A stretch of 64,000 nt of DNA, taken from contig NZ_QTQI01000024.1 in assembly GCF_003853705.1 (NCBI RefSeq), positions 1-64,000 of the forward strand. Reading direction: 5' to 3'. Origin of the DNA: Burkholderia sp. Bp8992 (lineage in GTDB: Bacteria; Pseudomonadota; Gammaproteobacteria; Burkholderiales; Burkholderiaceae). Shown here piece by piece: positions 37,265 to 46,108 of the stretch (position 1 is its first letter; each line of letters begins with the position of its first letter). The position numbers and the translations under genes were made by a program. The notes under the pieces were generated by a model. That model saw nothing but the letters and a program-made list of their open reading frames with translations. It had not been told where the DNA came from and made no database searches.

Positions 37265-38704
37265 ATGAACGAATCGTCACCCCGGTCCGAAGCGGGGCTC
37301 AGCAGGAACGCCGTCGGACTCTCCCACATCGTCTTCTTCGTCGTCGCCGCGGCCGCGCCGCTCACCGCGATGGTCGGCGCGACGCCCGCGGCATTCTCGC
37401 TCGGCAACGGCCCCGGCGTGCCCGGCGTATTCGTGCTGGCGGGCGTCATGTACCTGATCTTCAGCATCGGCTATGCGGCGATGAGCCGGCACATCTCCAA
37501 TGCGGGCGCGTTCTACGCGTACATCGCGAACGGGCTCGGACGCCCCGCCGGCGTGGGCGGCGCGTTCGTCGCAATCGTCGCGTACAACGCGGTGCAGATC
37601 GCGATCTACTGCATGTTCGGCTTCTTCCTGAACGACAGCATCCAGCGGCACTACGGCGTCGACGTGCCGTGGTGGGCGTTCGCGCTCGCGTGCGTCGTCG
37701 CGGTCCACTTCTGCGGCGCGCGGCGCATCGAGTTCAGCGGCCGGCTGCTCGGCATGCTGATGATCGGCGAAATCGCGATCGTGATGCTGCTCGATCTCGC
37801 GATCGTCGTGCACGGCGCGAGCGCCGGCGGCTTCAGCGCGAAACCGTTCAGCCCCGCGCTGGTGTTCGCGCCCGGGCTCGGCACCGCGCTCGTGTTCGTG
37901 CTCGGCTCGTACATGGGCTTCGAGGCGACGGCGATCTTCTCCGAGGAGGCGCGCGATCCGAAGCGCACGATTCCGCGCGCGACCTACCTGGCCGTAATTC
38001 TCATCATGGCGTTCTACGCGCTGTCGTCGTGGGCGATCGTCGAGGCCTGGGGCGAAGGCCAGATCGCCGCGCAGGCGGCCCACGATCCGGCCAATCTGTG
38101 GTTTGCCGTCAGCGGCCGTCTGCTCGGCGGCATCGCGACGGACGCGATGAACGTGCTGCTCGTCACGAGCCTGTTCGCGGCCATCCTGTCGTTCCACAAC
38201 ACGATCACGCGCTATTTCTATGCGATGGGCCGTGAACGCGTGCTGTGGCGCAAGCTCGGCCATACGTGCCCCGTGCATCGTTGCCCGGACGTCGCCGGCA
38301 AGGTGCAGACGCTGATCGCGCTCGCGGCCATCGTCGGGTCGGCCGCGTTCCGCCTCGATCCGTTCGCGGTCGTGTTCTCGTGGATGAGCGCACTGGCCAC
38401 GATCGGCATCATCGCGGTGCAGATCCTGGTGGCGGCGTCAGTGATCGCGTTCTTCGGGCGCGATCACCGCGACGCCGGCGTCGTGCATCGGCTGATCGCG
38501 CCGCTCATCAGCGTGATCGCGCTCGGCGCGTGCCTCGTGCTGGTCGTGCGCAACCTGTCCGTGCTGAGCGGATCGGATTCGACCTTCGTCGCGATGTTTC
38601 CGTATTTCCTCGTCGCCGTCGGCGCGCTCGGCATCCGCGCCGCGCTGCGCTTGAAGCGCAGCGACCCCGACCTGTATCGCGAACTCGGGCGCGCCGCCCA
38701 GTAG
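37265..38704 (+). CDS. APC-family amino acid/amine permease
   Basis: This 479-residue inner-membrane protein has about 12 hydrophobic segments of the amino acid-polyamine-organocation family. The conserved helix-1 region is VVAAAAPLTAMVGATPAAF, followed by YAAMSRHISNAGAFYAYIA and, in the middle, SYMGFEATAIFSEEARDPKRTIPRA in two visible blocks. It would import an amine or amino acid for the dehydrogenase and transaminase encoded next. The substrate cannot be read directly. A good hairpin follows the stop, so its transcript may end there. Confidence 0.87.
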   Translation: MNESSPRSEAGLSRNAVGLSHIVFFVVAAAAPLTAMVGATPAAFSLGNGPGVPGVFVLAGVMYLIFSIGYAAMSRHISNAGAFYAYIANGLGRPAGVGGAFVAIVAYNAVQIAIYCMFGFFLNDSIQRHYGVDVPWWAFALACVVAVHFCGARRIEFSGRLLGMLMIGEIAIVMLLDLAIVVHGASAGGFSAKPFSPALVFAPGLGTALVFVLGSYMGFEATAIFSEEARDPKRTIPRATYLAVILIMAFYALSSWAIVEAWGEGQIAAQAAHDPANLWFAVSGRLLGGIATDAMNVLLVTSLFAAILSFHNTITRYFYAMGRERVLWRKLGHTCPVHRCPDVAGKVQTLIALAAIVGSAAFRLDPFAVVFSWMSALATIGIIAVQILVAASVIAFFGRDHRDAGVVHRLIAPLISVIALGACLVLVVRNLSVLSGSDSTFVAMFPYFLVAVGALGIRAALRLKRSDPDLYRELGRAAQ

Positions 38705-38714
38705 TCGCTGCCCG

Positions 38715-38736
38715 GACGGTGCCGCGCCGCACCGTC
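38715..38736 (+). terminator. Hairpin after permease gene
   Basis: GACGGTGC (38715-38722) pairs perfectly with GCACCGTC (38729-38736) over a 6-base loop, 11 bp past the stop, followed by a modestly T-rich stretch. Confidence 0.55.
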
Positions 38737-38832
38737 GTCTCGTTGTTCACGCCCCGCGCATTTCCCGCTGCCGGCGCGACGCGCCATGCATCGCGCCGGC
38801 ACGGGTATTCCCTATTCCGATCGCGCCGCAAC

Positions 38833-38863
38833 GATTGCCGATAGCGGACAAGGCGCGCGTTTT
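38833..38863 (+). promoter_or_regulatory. Shared upstream element before the aldehyde dehydrogenase (copy 2)
   Basis: GATTGCCGATAGCGGACAA, then GGCGCGCGTTTT, is the second copy of the element at 37037. It ends 108 bp before the dehydrogenase start and suggests that the two transcripts share an activator. Confidence 0.5.
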
Positions 38864-38971
38864 CATCGACATACAGTGAATGCGACGTCGAAGCCTGACG
38901 GTGGCAGCGGTAGTTGCCATCGCCCTCACCCGTTCGGCCCGACGATTCGCCCCTGGGAAACACGGAACACC

Positions 38972-40417
38972 ATGATGAAAATTCAGAATCTGATCGACGG
39001 CAGGCATTGCGACGCAGCGGCCGGCCGTACCTTCGAAAAACTGGCGCCGGCGACCGGCGACTACGTGGCCGCCGTGCCCGCATCGACCGCCGAAGACGTC
39101 GATCGCGCGGTGCGTGCCGCGCACGCCGCGCTGCACGGCGACGCGTGGGCCCGTGCAGGCGGACCGGCCCGGGCCCGCTGGCTGCTTCGGCTGGCGGACC
39201 TGGTCGAGCGCGACCGTGACGGGCTGGCGGAATGCCTGGCCGTCGAACAAGGGCGCCCGCTTGCCGAGATGCGGATGATGGACCTGCCGATGTGCATCGA
39301 CACGCTGCGCTACTTCGCCGGCTGGGCCGACAAGCTCGAGGGCCGCACGATTCCGACCGACGGCTTCATGGGCCGCCCGACCCTCAGCTACACGCGGCGT
39401 GCGCCGGTGGGCGTCGCCGGTCAGATCATCCCGTGGAACGCGCCGTTGATGATCGCGGTGTGGAAGCTCGCGCCGGCGCTGGCGGCCGGCTGCCCGGTGG
39501 TCATCAAGCCGTCGGAGGACACGCCGCTGGCCGTCGCCCGGCTCGGCGAACTCGTCTGCGAAGCCGGCATACCGGCGGGGGTCGTCAACATCGTCCACGG
39601 CGTGGGCGCGGAAGTCGGCGCCGCGCTGGTCGCGCACCCGCTCGTGAACAAGATCAGCTTCACGGGCAGCACCGAAGTCGGCCGCGCGATCGCAGGCGTC
39701 GCAGCGAAGACCTTCAAGCGCGTCACGCTCGAACTCGGCGGAAAGGCCGCGCAGATCGTGTTCGCGGATGCCGATCTCGACCGTGCGATTCCTTCGCTGA
39801 TGGCCGGCATGTTCGCGAACCAGGGGCAGACGTGCGCGGCCGGCTCGCGCGTGCTCGCGCACCGCTCGATCGCCCCCGCACTCGAAGAGCGGCTTGCCGA
39901 CGCGGCCCGGGCGATGCGCGTCGGCCCGCCATCGGAGCCCGGCGTGCAGATGGGCGCGCTCATCAACCCGCGCCACCTCGCGCGCGTCCGCGCGCTCGTC
40001 GACGGCGCGCTCGCCGAAGGCGCGGTGCTGCTCGCCGGCGACGAGCAGGTGCCGCCGCGCGGCTGCTTCATGCGCCCGACGATTCTGGGCGGCGTCCACC
40101 CGGGCATGCGGATCGCCCGTGACGAGGTGTTCGGCCCGGTCGGCATGGTCATGCCGTTCGAGACCGAGGACGAGGCGGTCCGCATCGCCAACGACACGCC
40201 GTTCGGTCTCTCCGCGTCGATCTGGACGCAGGACGTCGGCACCGCGCACCGCGTCGCCGAGCGGCTCGACGTCGGCGCCGTCGCCATCAATGCATGGAGC
40301 CCGATCGACGCGCGCCTGCCGTGGGGCGGCACCAAGCAAAGCGGGATCGGGCGCGACCTGTCGAAGGCCGCGCTCGATTCGTACCTCGAGGAAAAGATCA
40401 TCACCGCAGCCCTGTAA
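38972..40417 (+). CDS. NAD-dependent aldehyde dehydrogenase
   Basis: This 481-residue enzyme has the catalytic Cys in NQGQTCAAGSR (about residue 289), the general-base Glu in TLELGGKA, the nucleotide loop FTGSTEVGR and the entry motif IPWNAPL. It would oxidise an amine-derived aldehyde to the acid, probably the product of the transaminase encoded 55 bp downstream. Family resemblance is to gamma-aminobutyraldehyde/betaine-aldehyde types but not specific. Two adjacent ATGs (38972, 38975) can serve as start, and the ribosome site is weak. Confidence 0.88.
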   Translation: MMKIQNLIDGRHCDAAAGRTFEKLAPATGDYVAAVPASTAEDVDRAVRAAHAALHGDAWARAGGPARARWLLRLADLVERDRDGLAECLAVEQGRPLAEMRMMDLPMCIDTLRYFAGWADKLEGRTIPTDGFMGRPTLSYTRRAPVGVAGQIIPWNAPLMIAVWKLAPALAAGCPVVIKPSEDTPLAVARLGELVCEAGIPAGVVNIVHGVGAEVGAALVAHPLVNKISFTGSTEVGRAIAGVAAKTFKRVTLELGGKAAQIVFADADLDRAIPSLMAGMFANQGQTCAAGSRVLAHRSIAPALEERLADAARAMRVGPPSEPGVQMGALINPRHLARVRALVDGALAEGAVLLAGDEQVPPRGCFMRPTILGGVHPGMRIARDEVFGPVGMVMPFETEDEAVRIANDTPFGLSASIWTQDVGTAHRVAERLDVGAVAINAWSPIDARLPWGGTKQSGIGRDLSKAALDSYLEEKIITAAL

Positions 40418-40472
40418 TCCCGCGGCGCACGTCGCGCCGCACTGTGTTCAAGCACTTCGTGAGAGAACTACC

Positions 40473-41837
40473 ATGGACTACCAACAGCGACAAAAGCGAT
40501 TCTGGCACCCGATGAGCTCGGCGGCCGCCGGCCATACGACCCCCACCGTGATCATCGAGCGCGGCGACGGCAACTACGTATACGACGTCGAGGGCCACCG
40601 CATGCTCGACGGGGTCGGCGGCCTGTGGAACGTCAACGTCGGCCACAACCGGCCGGAAGTGAAAAGCGCGATCGCCCGGCAGATGGACGAGCTGTCCTAC
40701 TACCAGACCTTCGACGGCGTCGCCCATCCGCGCGTGTACGACCTGGCCGACCGCCTGTGCGCGATGTTCGCGCAGGAAGACATGCAGCGGGTGATGTTCG
40801 GCAGCGGCGGTTCCGACGCGGTCGAGACCGCGCTCAAGATGGCGCGCCAGTACTGGGTCGCCGCGGGCGAGCCGTCGCGCACGAAATTCCTGTCGCTGCG
40901 CAACGGCTACCACGGCGTGCACATGGGCGGCACGTCGATCGGCGGCAACGGTGTCTACCATTACAATCACGGCCCGCTGCTGCCCGGCTGCGTGCTGCTC
41001 GACACGCCGTGGCTCTATCGCAATCCGTGGAACTGCGACGATCCGCACCAACTCGTCGAGCACTGCATCCGGCAGCTCGAGGAAACGATTGCGTTCCACG
41101 GCCCGCAGACCATTGCCGCGTTCGTCGCCGAACCGGTGCAGGGCGCCGGCGGCCTGATCGTCCCGCCGGCCGATTACTGGGCCCGCGTGCGGGCCGTATG
41201 CGACCGCAACGGCATCCTGCTGATCGCGGACGAGGTAGTCACCGGCTTCGGCCGCACCGGCAGCTTGCTCGGCAGCCGCGGCTGGGGCGTCGCCGCCGAT
41301 ATCCTGTGCGTCGCCAAGGGCATTTCCGCCGGCTACGTGCCGCTCGGCGCGACGCTGTACAACGGGCGGATCGCCGACGCGATCGAACATGGCGCGGGCT
41401 TCTCGCACATGGTCATGCACGGCTATACGTACAGCGGGCATCCGCTCGCCTGCGCCGCGTCGCTCGCCGTGCTCGACATCGTCGAGGCCGAGGATCTGCC
41501 GGGCAATGCGGCACGGGTGGGCCAGCGCCTGCTCGAGCACCTGCTGCCGCTGAAAGCCGACTTCGAGACCGTCGGCGATGTCCGCGGCAAGGGGCTGATG
41601 CTGGCGCTCGATCTCGTGACCGACAAGGCCAGCCGCACGCCGCTCGATCCGGGCAAGGGGTTCGCGGCGCGCGTGGCGGATGCGGCGCGCAAGCGCGGCG
41701 TGCTGGTCCGGGCGATCGCCAACAAGGTCGTGATGTCGCCGCCGTTGACGCTGCAGCAGGACGAGGCAGACTTCATCGCGGTGACGCTGCGCGAGGCGCT
41801 GCAGGAGTGCTGCGCGGATTCGCGATCGATCACCTGA
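40473..41837 (+). CDS. Class III omega-aminotransferase (pyruvate type)
   Basis: This 454-residue PLP enzyme begins with KRFWHPMSS, shows GSGGSDAVETALK, the NGYHGVHMGG block, FVAEPVQGAGGLIVPP, the DEVVTGFGRTG motif and the PLP-binding lysine in CVAKGISAGYVPLGA (about residue 282). It groups with beta-alanine/putrescine/taurine:pyruvate transaminases. With the permease and aldehyde dehydrogenase it makes a short pathway: amine in, aldehyde, acid. Which amine is used cannot be told from the sequence. Confidence 0.88.
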   Translation: MDYQQRQKRFWHPMSSAAAGHTTPTVIIERGDGNYVYDVEGHRMLDGVGGLWNVNVGHNRPEVKSAIARQMDELSYYQTFDGVAHPRVYDLADRLCAMFAQEDMQRVMFGSGGSDAVETALKMARQYWVAAGEPSRTKFLSLRNGYHGVHMGGTSIGGNGVYHYNHGPLLPGCVLLDTPWLYRNPWNCDDPHQLVEHCIRQLEETIAFHGPQTIAAFVAEPVQGAGGLIVPPADYWARVRAVCDRNGILLIADEVVTGFGRTGSLLGSRGWGVAADILCVAKGISAGYVPLGATLYNGRIADAIEHGAGFSHMVMHGYTYSGHPLACAASLAVLDIVEAEDLPGNAARVGQRLLEHLLPLKADFETVGDVRGKGLMLALDLVTDKASRTPLDPGKGFAARVADAARKRGVLVRAIANKVVMSPPLTLQQDEADFIAVTLREALQECCADSRSIT

Positions 41838-41986
41838 CCGCGCGGAACAGCCGGGCGCACGGACTTTTCGTCGAAGGTTCGTGCGCCGCGATCCGGCCTC
41901 GGTTCGACGAAGATCGCCGCGGGACGTCGAAGTCGACGATCGGCATCCCGCCTGTCGCAGTTTCGTTTTAAAGGAAGACAAGTCAA

Positions 41987-42550
41987 ATGGAAAACCAGGC
42001 CATTGCATTCTCGGTGGAGAAATATCCGCTCGCACTTCGGCTGCTTCACTGGGTCAGGGCGATCCTGATCGGCGCGCAGCTCTGGACCGGATGGACCATG
42101 GTCCGGCTCGACGACAACCTGCCGGCCAAGTTCGACTGGTACTACCCGACCCACAAGGAGTTCGGCGTGCTCACGCTGCTGGTGGTCCTGACGCAACTGG
42201 CAATTCGCTCGATGAAGCCGTTGCCGCCACTGCCGTCGAGCCTGCCGAAGCTGGACCGGAAGCTCGCCAAGATCGGGCACTACCTGCTGTACGCGCTGGC
42301 GATCATCGTGCCGCTGATGGGTTATTCGATGTCCAGCACGTATACGCAGAGCGACGGCGTGCCGTTCTTCTTTTTCCGCGTGCCCGAGTTGCTGCCGAAG
42401 AACGACCACTGGTTCGAGGCATTCCAGTGGCTGCACAAGACGCTGGCCTACACGCTGCTTGTGCTCGTCGTCCTGCATATCCTCGCCGCTCTGAAACACC
42501 GGTTCTTCGACTCGAACCGAGAAAACGACGTATTGCGGCGCATGCTGTAA
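41987..42550 (+). CDS. Cytochrome b561
   Basis: This 187-residue membrane protein has four helices and the haem-ligand histidines of bacterial cytochrome b561: RLLHW (helix 1), PTHKE, KIGHYLLY, WLHKTL and VLHILA. It would pass electrons between quinol and a periplasmic acceptor, or detoxify superoxide like E. coli CybB. AAAGGAAG lies just upstream of the start. It is 149 bp after the transaminase and 195 bp before a porin, with no obvious functional link to either. Confidence 0.85.
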   Translation: MENQAIAFSVEKYPLALRLLHWVRAILIGAQLWTGWTMVRLDDNLPAKFDWYYPTHKEFGVLTLLVVLTQLAIRSMKPLPPLPSSLPKLDRKLAKIGHYLLYALAIIVPLMGYSMSSTYTQSDGVPFFFFRVPELLPKNDHWFEAFQWLHKTLAYTLLVLVVLHILAALKHRFFDSNRENDVLRRML

Positions 42551-42745
42551 CGCCACGGCAATACAGGGCCGCGATCCCGGCGACGCTCCGCATTCGGGTC
42601 GCTCGACCACAGCGGCCCGGTTTCTTTCATTTCAAATATTTCGTTTTACTAATTACTGACGGACCGTTTCGAGCGTCCGGCGCGCCCGCACGCCCCTCGA
42701 AAACGGCACCGCACGGCCCTACCGGCCCTCACCTGGAGATCGACG

Positions 42746-43894
42746 ATGAAGAAGATGATCGCGGCCGTATCGGCCGCCGGCGCCATGGGATTCAGCCTGA
42801 CGGCCCACGCGCAGAGTACCGTGACGCTTTACGGGTTGATCGACGAAGGCGTCAATTTCACGAGCAACGCGGGCGGCAGCAGGGCCTACCAGATGGTCAG
42901 CGGCGACACCGTCGGCAGTAACTGGGGGCTGAAAGGCACGGAAGACCTCGGCGGCGGGCTGAGAGCGCTGTTCCAGCTCGAGAACGGCTTCAACGCGAGC
43001 ACGGGTGCGCTCGGCGTGACGTCCAGGATGTTCGGCCGGCAGGCGTACGTCGGGCTCGATTCCGACCGGTTCGGCACGCTCACGTTCGGCCGTCAGTACG
43101 ACCCCACGCTCGACATGTGGAGCCCTTTCACGGCCACCGGAAACTGGCTCGGCGACTTCGGCGCGCACCCGTACGACAACGACAATGCCGACTGGGATTA
43201 CCGCATCCAGAACAGCGTCAAGTATGTGTCGCCCGCATACGGCGGCTTCAAGGGCGAAGTGCTCTACGGGCTCGCGAACCAGGCGGGCGGCTTTGCGCGG
43301 AACCGCGTGTACAGCGCCGCGGTGCAGTACCAGATGGGCGCATTCTCCGCCGCCGTCGCGTACCTGAAGGCCAACAACGGCGGCGCGACCGCGAGCGGCG
43401 CGCTGTCGAGCGACGATACGGTCTTCAGCGGCCGCTCGCAGCAGAACATCGATGCCGGCGCATCCTACAAGTTCAGCGACAAGCTGACGCTGTCCGCCGC
43501 GTATTCGCACGTCGACGTGTACAGCCCCGAATCGAATCTCTACTTCACGAACCAGCCGGCGGCAGGCTCGCAGAACGCGTGGAAATTCGACAACTTCGAG
43601 GTCAACGGCCAGTATTACTTCCGGCCTGACTTCTGGTTCGGCGCCGCCTATACGTATACGCGCGCACACGTCGCGACGGCGGCGGACGATGCATCGCCGA
43701 GCTGGCACCAGGTGTCGATGATGCTCGATTACGATCTCAGCAAGCGAACCTCGACGTACATCCAGGGCGCGTATCAGCATGCGACCGGCAATACCGGCAC
43801 CGACTTCGACTACGCGCACGTGCTCGGTACGGCCGGGCAGTCGTCGGGTCGCAATCAACTGGCGTTGCGCGTCGGGATGATGCATCGCTTCTGA
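42746..43894 (+). CDS. Outer-membrane porin (Gram-negative, OmpC-like)
   Basis: This 382-residue protein has a signal peptide ending in AHAQS (residue about 22) and the standard beta-porin opening STVTLYGLIDEGVNFTSNAGG, given here as STVTLYGLID and the following strand. It also has GSNWGLKGTEDLGGGLRALFQLENGF, an internal SRMFGRQAYVGL and the C-terminal barrel residue Phe (GMMHRF). It forms a trimeric diffusion pore for small solutes. GGAG lies before the start. A strong two-way terminator separates it from a second porin. Confidence 0.92.
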   Translation: MKKMIAAVSAAGAMGFSLTAHAQSTVTLYGLIDEGVNFTSNAGGSRAYQMVSGDTVGSNWGLKGTEDLGGGLRALFQLENGFNASTGALGVTSRMFGRQAYVGLDSDRFGTLTFGRQYDPTLDMWSPFTATGNWLGDFGAHPYDNDNADWDYRIQNSVKYVSPAYGGFKGEVLYGLANQAGGFARNRVYSAAVQYQMGAFSAAVAYLKANNGGATASGALSSDDTVFSGRSQQNIDAGASYKFSDKLTLSAAYSHVDVYSPESNLYFTNQPAAGSQNAWKFDNFEVNGQYYFRPDFWFGAAYTYTRAHVATAADDASPSWHQVSMMLDYDLSKRTSTYIQGAYQHATGNTGTDFDYAHVLGTAGQSSGRNQLALRVGMMHRF

Positions 43895-43901
43895 ACCCGG
43901 C

Positions 43902-43949
43902 GGAAAAACACGGGCTCGCGTGCGGCATGCGCGGCAGCCCGTGTTTTCC
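43902..43949. terminator. Bidirectional terminator between convergent porins
   Basis: GGAAAAACACGGGCT (43902-43916) pairs with AGCCCGTGTTTTCC (43936-43949), with one unpaired A. The A/T-rich stem base supplies T tracts in both directions, so the element can end both porin transcripts. Confidence 0.8.
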
Positions 43950-43956
43950 CGCACCG

Positions 43957-45012
43957 TCAGAACTGATGCCGCACGCCGAGCCGAACCGCGGTCTGCGTCG
44001 AGCCGGACGCCGCCCCGCCGAGGGCCGCCTCGACCTGGGCGCCGTAGGCACCGTCGTGCCCGCGTGCGAATACGGCATAAAGGCCGGTACGTTTCGACAG
44101 TGAATAATCGGCGCTCAACGTGACCTGATTGGCCGAGCCGATATCGCCGCCGCGCTGCTGGTACTGGAACCCGCCGCCCAGTTGCAACGACGGCGTGAGC
44201 GCATAGGTCAAGCCGCCGTCGTAGGTCGTTGCCCGCAGCGGTGCGGCGGCACTGATCCGCACGTCCGACACCATGCCGAAAACGCGGAACTGGCCGAAGT
44301 TGTAGCCGGCCCCGCCCGAGAAGTTGCGCAGATTGCCGCCGGACGTCACGTCGTGCTGGCCGAAATAGGCGAGCGCGGCGCTGAACGCGCCTTGCGTGTA
44401 GGACAGCATCGCGCTTTGCACGCTGCTGTGCGCAAGCGTGCCGGGCACGTTGCCGAATCCCCACATGCCGCCGAACGCCACGCCGCCGAATGTCGGGCTC
44501 ACGTACTTCACCGCATTGTTCACCTGGACGCCCCACACGCGGTTGTCGAGCGCACCGCCTGCCGACGCATTCGCCGGCAACCCCCACGCGAGCAGGCCGG
44601 CCGGCGTGTTCGCGCCGATCGCGAAAGCCGGCAGGAGATCGCCGACGAAATCGAACTGTCGCCCGAGCGTCACGGTCCCCCAGTCGCCGCCGAGCCCGAC
44701 GTACGCTTGCGAACTGAACGCGGAGCCCGGCACGGTCAGCGTGCCGTCGGAGGTCTGGAACTGGCTTTCGAGCCGGAACACCGCATAGTTGGCGCCGCCG
44801 AGATCCTCCCTGCCCGTCAAGCCCCACACGTCGTTGCGCGACACGCCGGCCTGCAACGCGAGCTGGCGCCCGCCATGCGGGGCAGACGCCACGTCGCTCG
44901 TATAGGTCACACCCGTGTCCAGCGAACCGTAGAGCGTCACGCTCGATTGCGCGAATGTCGGTGCAACGGCACCGCAGCCGCACAATGCCACCATCCGGAA
45001 CCACACTTTCAT
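43957..45012 (-). CDS. Outer-membrane porin (Gram-negative, OmpC-like)
   Basis: This 351-residue porin has a signal peptide ending at TFAQ (about residue 21), the opening SSVTLYGSLDTGVTYTSD, WGLTGREDLGGANYAVFRLE, SSQAYVGLG and a terminal Phe (LGVRHQF). It is only a distant relative of the porin at 42746-43894. It converges with that gene on a shared terminator and diverges from the IclR regulator, so the 313-bp gap may control both. Uptake of the substrate of the nearby catabolic operon is possible. Confidence 0.9.
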   Translation of the reverse strand: MKVWFRMVALCGCGAVAPTFAQSSVTLYGSLDTGVTYTSDVASAPHGGRQLALQAGVSRNDVWGLTGREDLGGANYAVFRLESQFQTSDGTLTVPGSAFSSQAYVGLGGDWGTVTLGRQFDFVGDLLPAFAIGANTPAGLLAWGLPANASAGGALDNRVWGVQVNNAVKYVSPTFGGVAFGGMWGFGNVPGTLAHSSVQSAMLSYTQGAFSAALAYFGQHDVTSGGNLRNFSGGAGYNFGQFRVFGMVSDVRISAAAPLRATTYDGGLTYALTPSLQLGGGFQYQQRGGDIGSANQVTLSADYSLSKRTGLYAVFARGHDGAYGAQVEAALGGAASGSTQTAVRLGVRHQF

Positions 45013-45325
45013 CTTCTTCTCCTCAGCAAATTTTCCCGGTCAATACGCCTGTGAACCGACCGGCGCGCCGGCGGCATCGAGCCGCCATGATTCATTTCAC
45101 GAACATAGGAATCCATATCGATGGAGGGCGGCATGCATCACGATGCCGCCACCGGCCTGCATCCTGCTCATTTGTCGACGCGGTTCCGGCCGCCGCGTAC
45201 GCGACTTAAGTTAGACTACGGCCCAGCCGCCGCCGCTGCCGCAGTCGTCTCGCAGCCGGGCTGCCCGAACCGCTGCCGATCTTCCCGTTCCATTGCCGCA
45301 AGCCGCCTGAATCCCGGATCACGTC
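45013..45325. other. Divergent control region between porin and IclR gene
   Basis: These 313 bases must hold both promoters. TCCAT-N4-ATGGA (45112-45125) is a small palindrome, and AATCCCG at 45310-45316 is a half-copy of the 35547/55230 operator, 9 bp before the IclR start. I see no gene here. Confidence 0.4.
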
Positions 45326-46054
45326 ATGTCGAGCCTCACCAAAATGCTGTCCATCCTCGACGTCTTCTCTTCGTCCGCGACGTCGATGACCGCCGAGGAA
45401 ATCGCCGAGCACATGGGCTTTTCGCGCACCACGTGCTATCGCTACGTGAAGGAACTGGCTTCCGTCGGCCTGCTCGTCGGCACCAACGGCCGCTATACGC
45501 TGGGCCCGCGCATCATCCATCTCGACTACAACATGCGGCAGTCGGACCCGACGCTCATCGCCGCGAAGCCCGTCATCCAGAAACTGGTTCAGGTCACCGG
45601 CGGCGATGCGCTCGTCTCGACGCTGTTCGACGAGCAGATCATCAACGTGATGCACGAAACCGGCGCCGAGAACCTGCAGCTGGGCTTCGGCCGCGGCCGC
45701 ATCATGCCGCTGTTCCAGGGCGCTTCGTCGAAAGTGATCGTGGCTGCGATGTCGCGCGCGCGGCTGAAGCGCCTGCACGAACGGCACAACGCCGAGCTGG
45801 GCGAGTTCGCGGCCGACTGGACACAGTTCTGGCGCGCCTGCCAGCAGATTGTCGACGCGGGCTACTGGATCTCGCGGGGCGAGCTCGACGCCGGGTTCGT
45901 CGGCATCGCCGCACCGATTCGCACCGCCAGCAGCGGCGAGGTCAACAGCAGCCTGTCGCTGATCTTCCGCGCCGAACACTTCGCGCTGTTCGACGAACAC
46001 GTCCTCGGCAAGCTGCTGATCGACGCCACCGCGCAGATCGGCGGCGCCACCTGA
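45326..46054 (+). CDS. IclR-family transcriptional regulator
   Basis: This 242-residue protein has an N-terminal winged HTH (SMTAEEIAEHMGFSRTTCYRYV) and the C-terminal IclR ligand domain (FQGASSKVIVAAMS, then GELDAGFVGIAAPIR). IclR proteins usually control catabolism of aromatic and small organic acids. It converges with the nine-gene operon ending at 46109 and is the only regulator near it, so it is the best candidate to control that operon and the MFS gene at 34156 through the AATCCCG palindrome. A half-copy of that palindrome overlaps its own leader. Confidence 0.85.
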   Translation: MSSLTKMLSILDVFSSSATSMTAEEIAEHMGFSRTTCYRYVKELASVGLLVGTNGRYTLGPRIIHLDYNMRQSDPTLIAAKPVIQKLVQVTGGDALVSTLFDEQIINVMHETGAENLQLGFGRGRIMPLFQGASSKVIVAAMSRARLKRLHERHNAELGEFAADWTQFWRACQQIVDAGYWISRGELDAGFVGIAAPIRTASSGEVNSSLSLIFRAEHFALFDEHVLGKLLIDATAQIGGAT

Positions 46055-46108
46055 GCATTCGACCGTCGTCACATCCAACGCCGCGCCCGACGGTCCACGT
46101 GCCCACGG

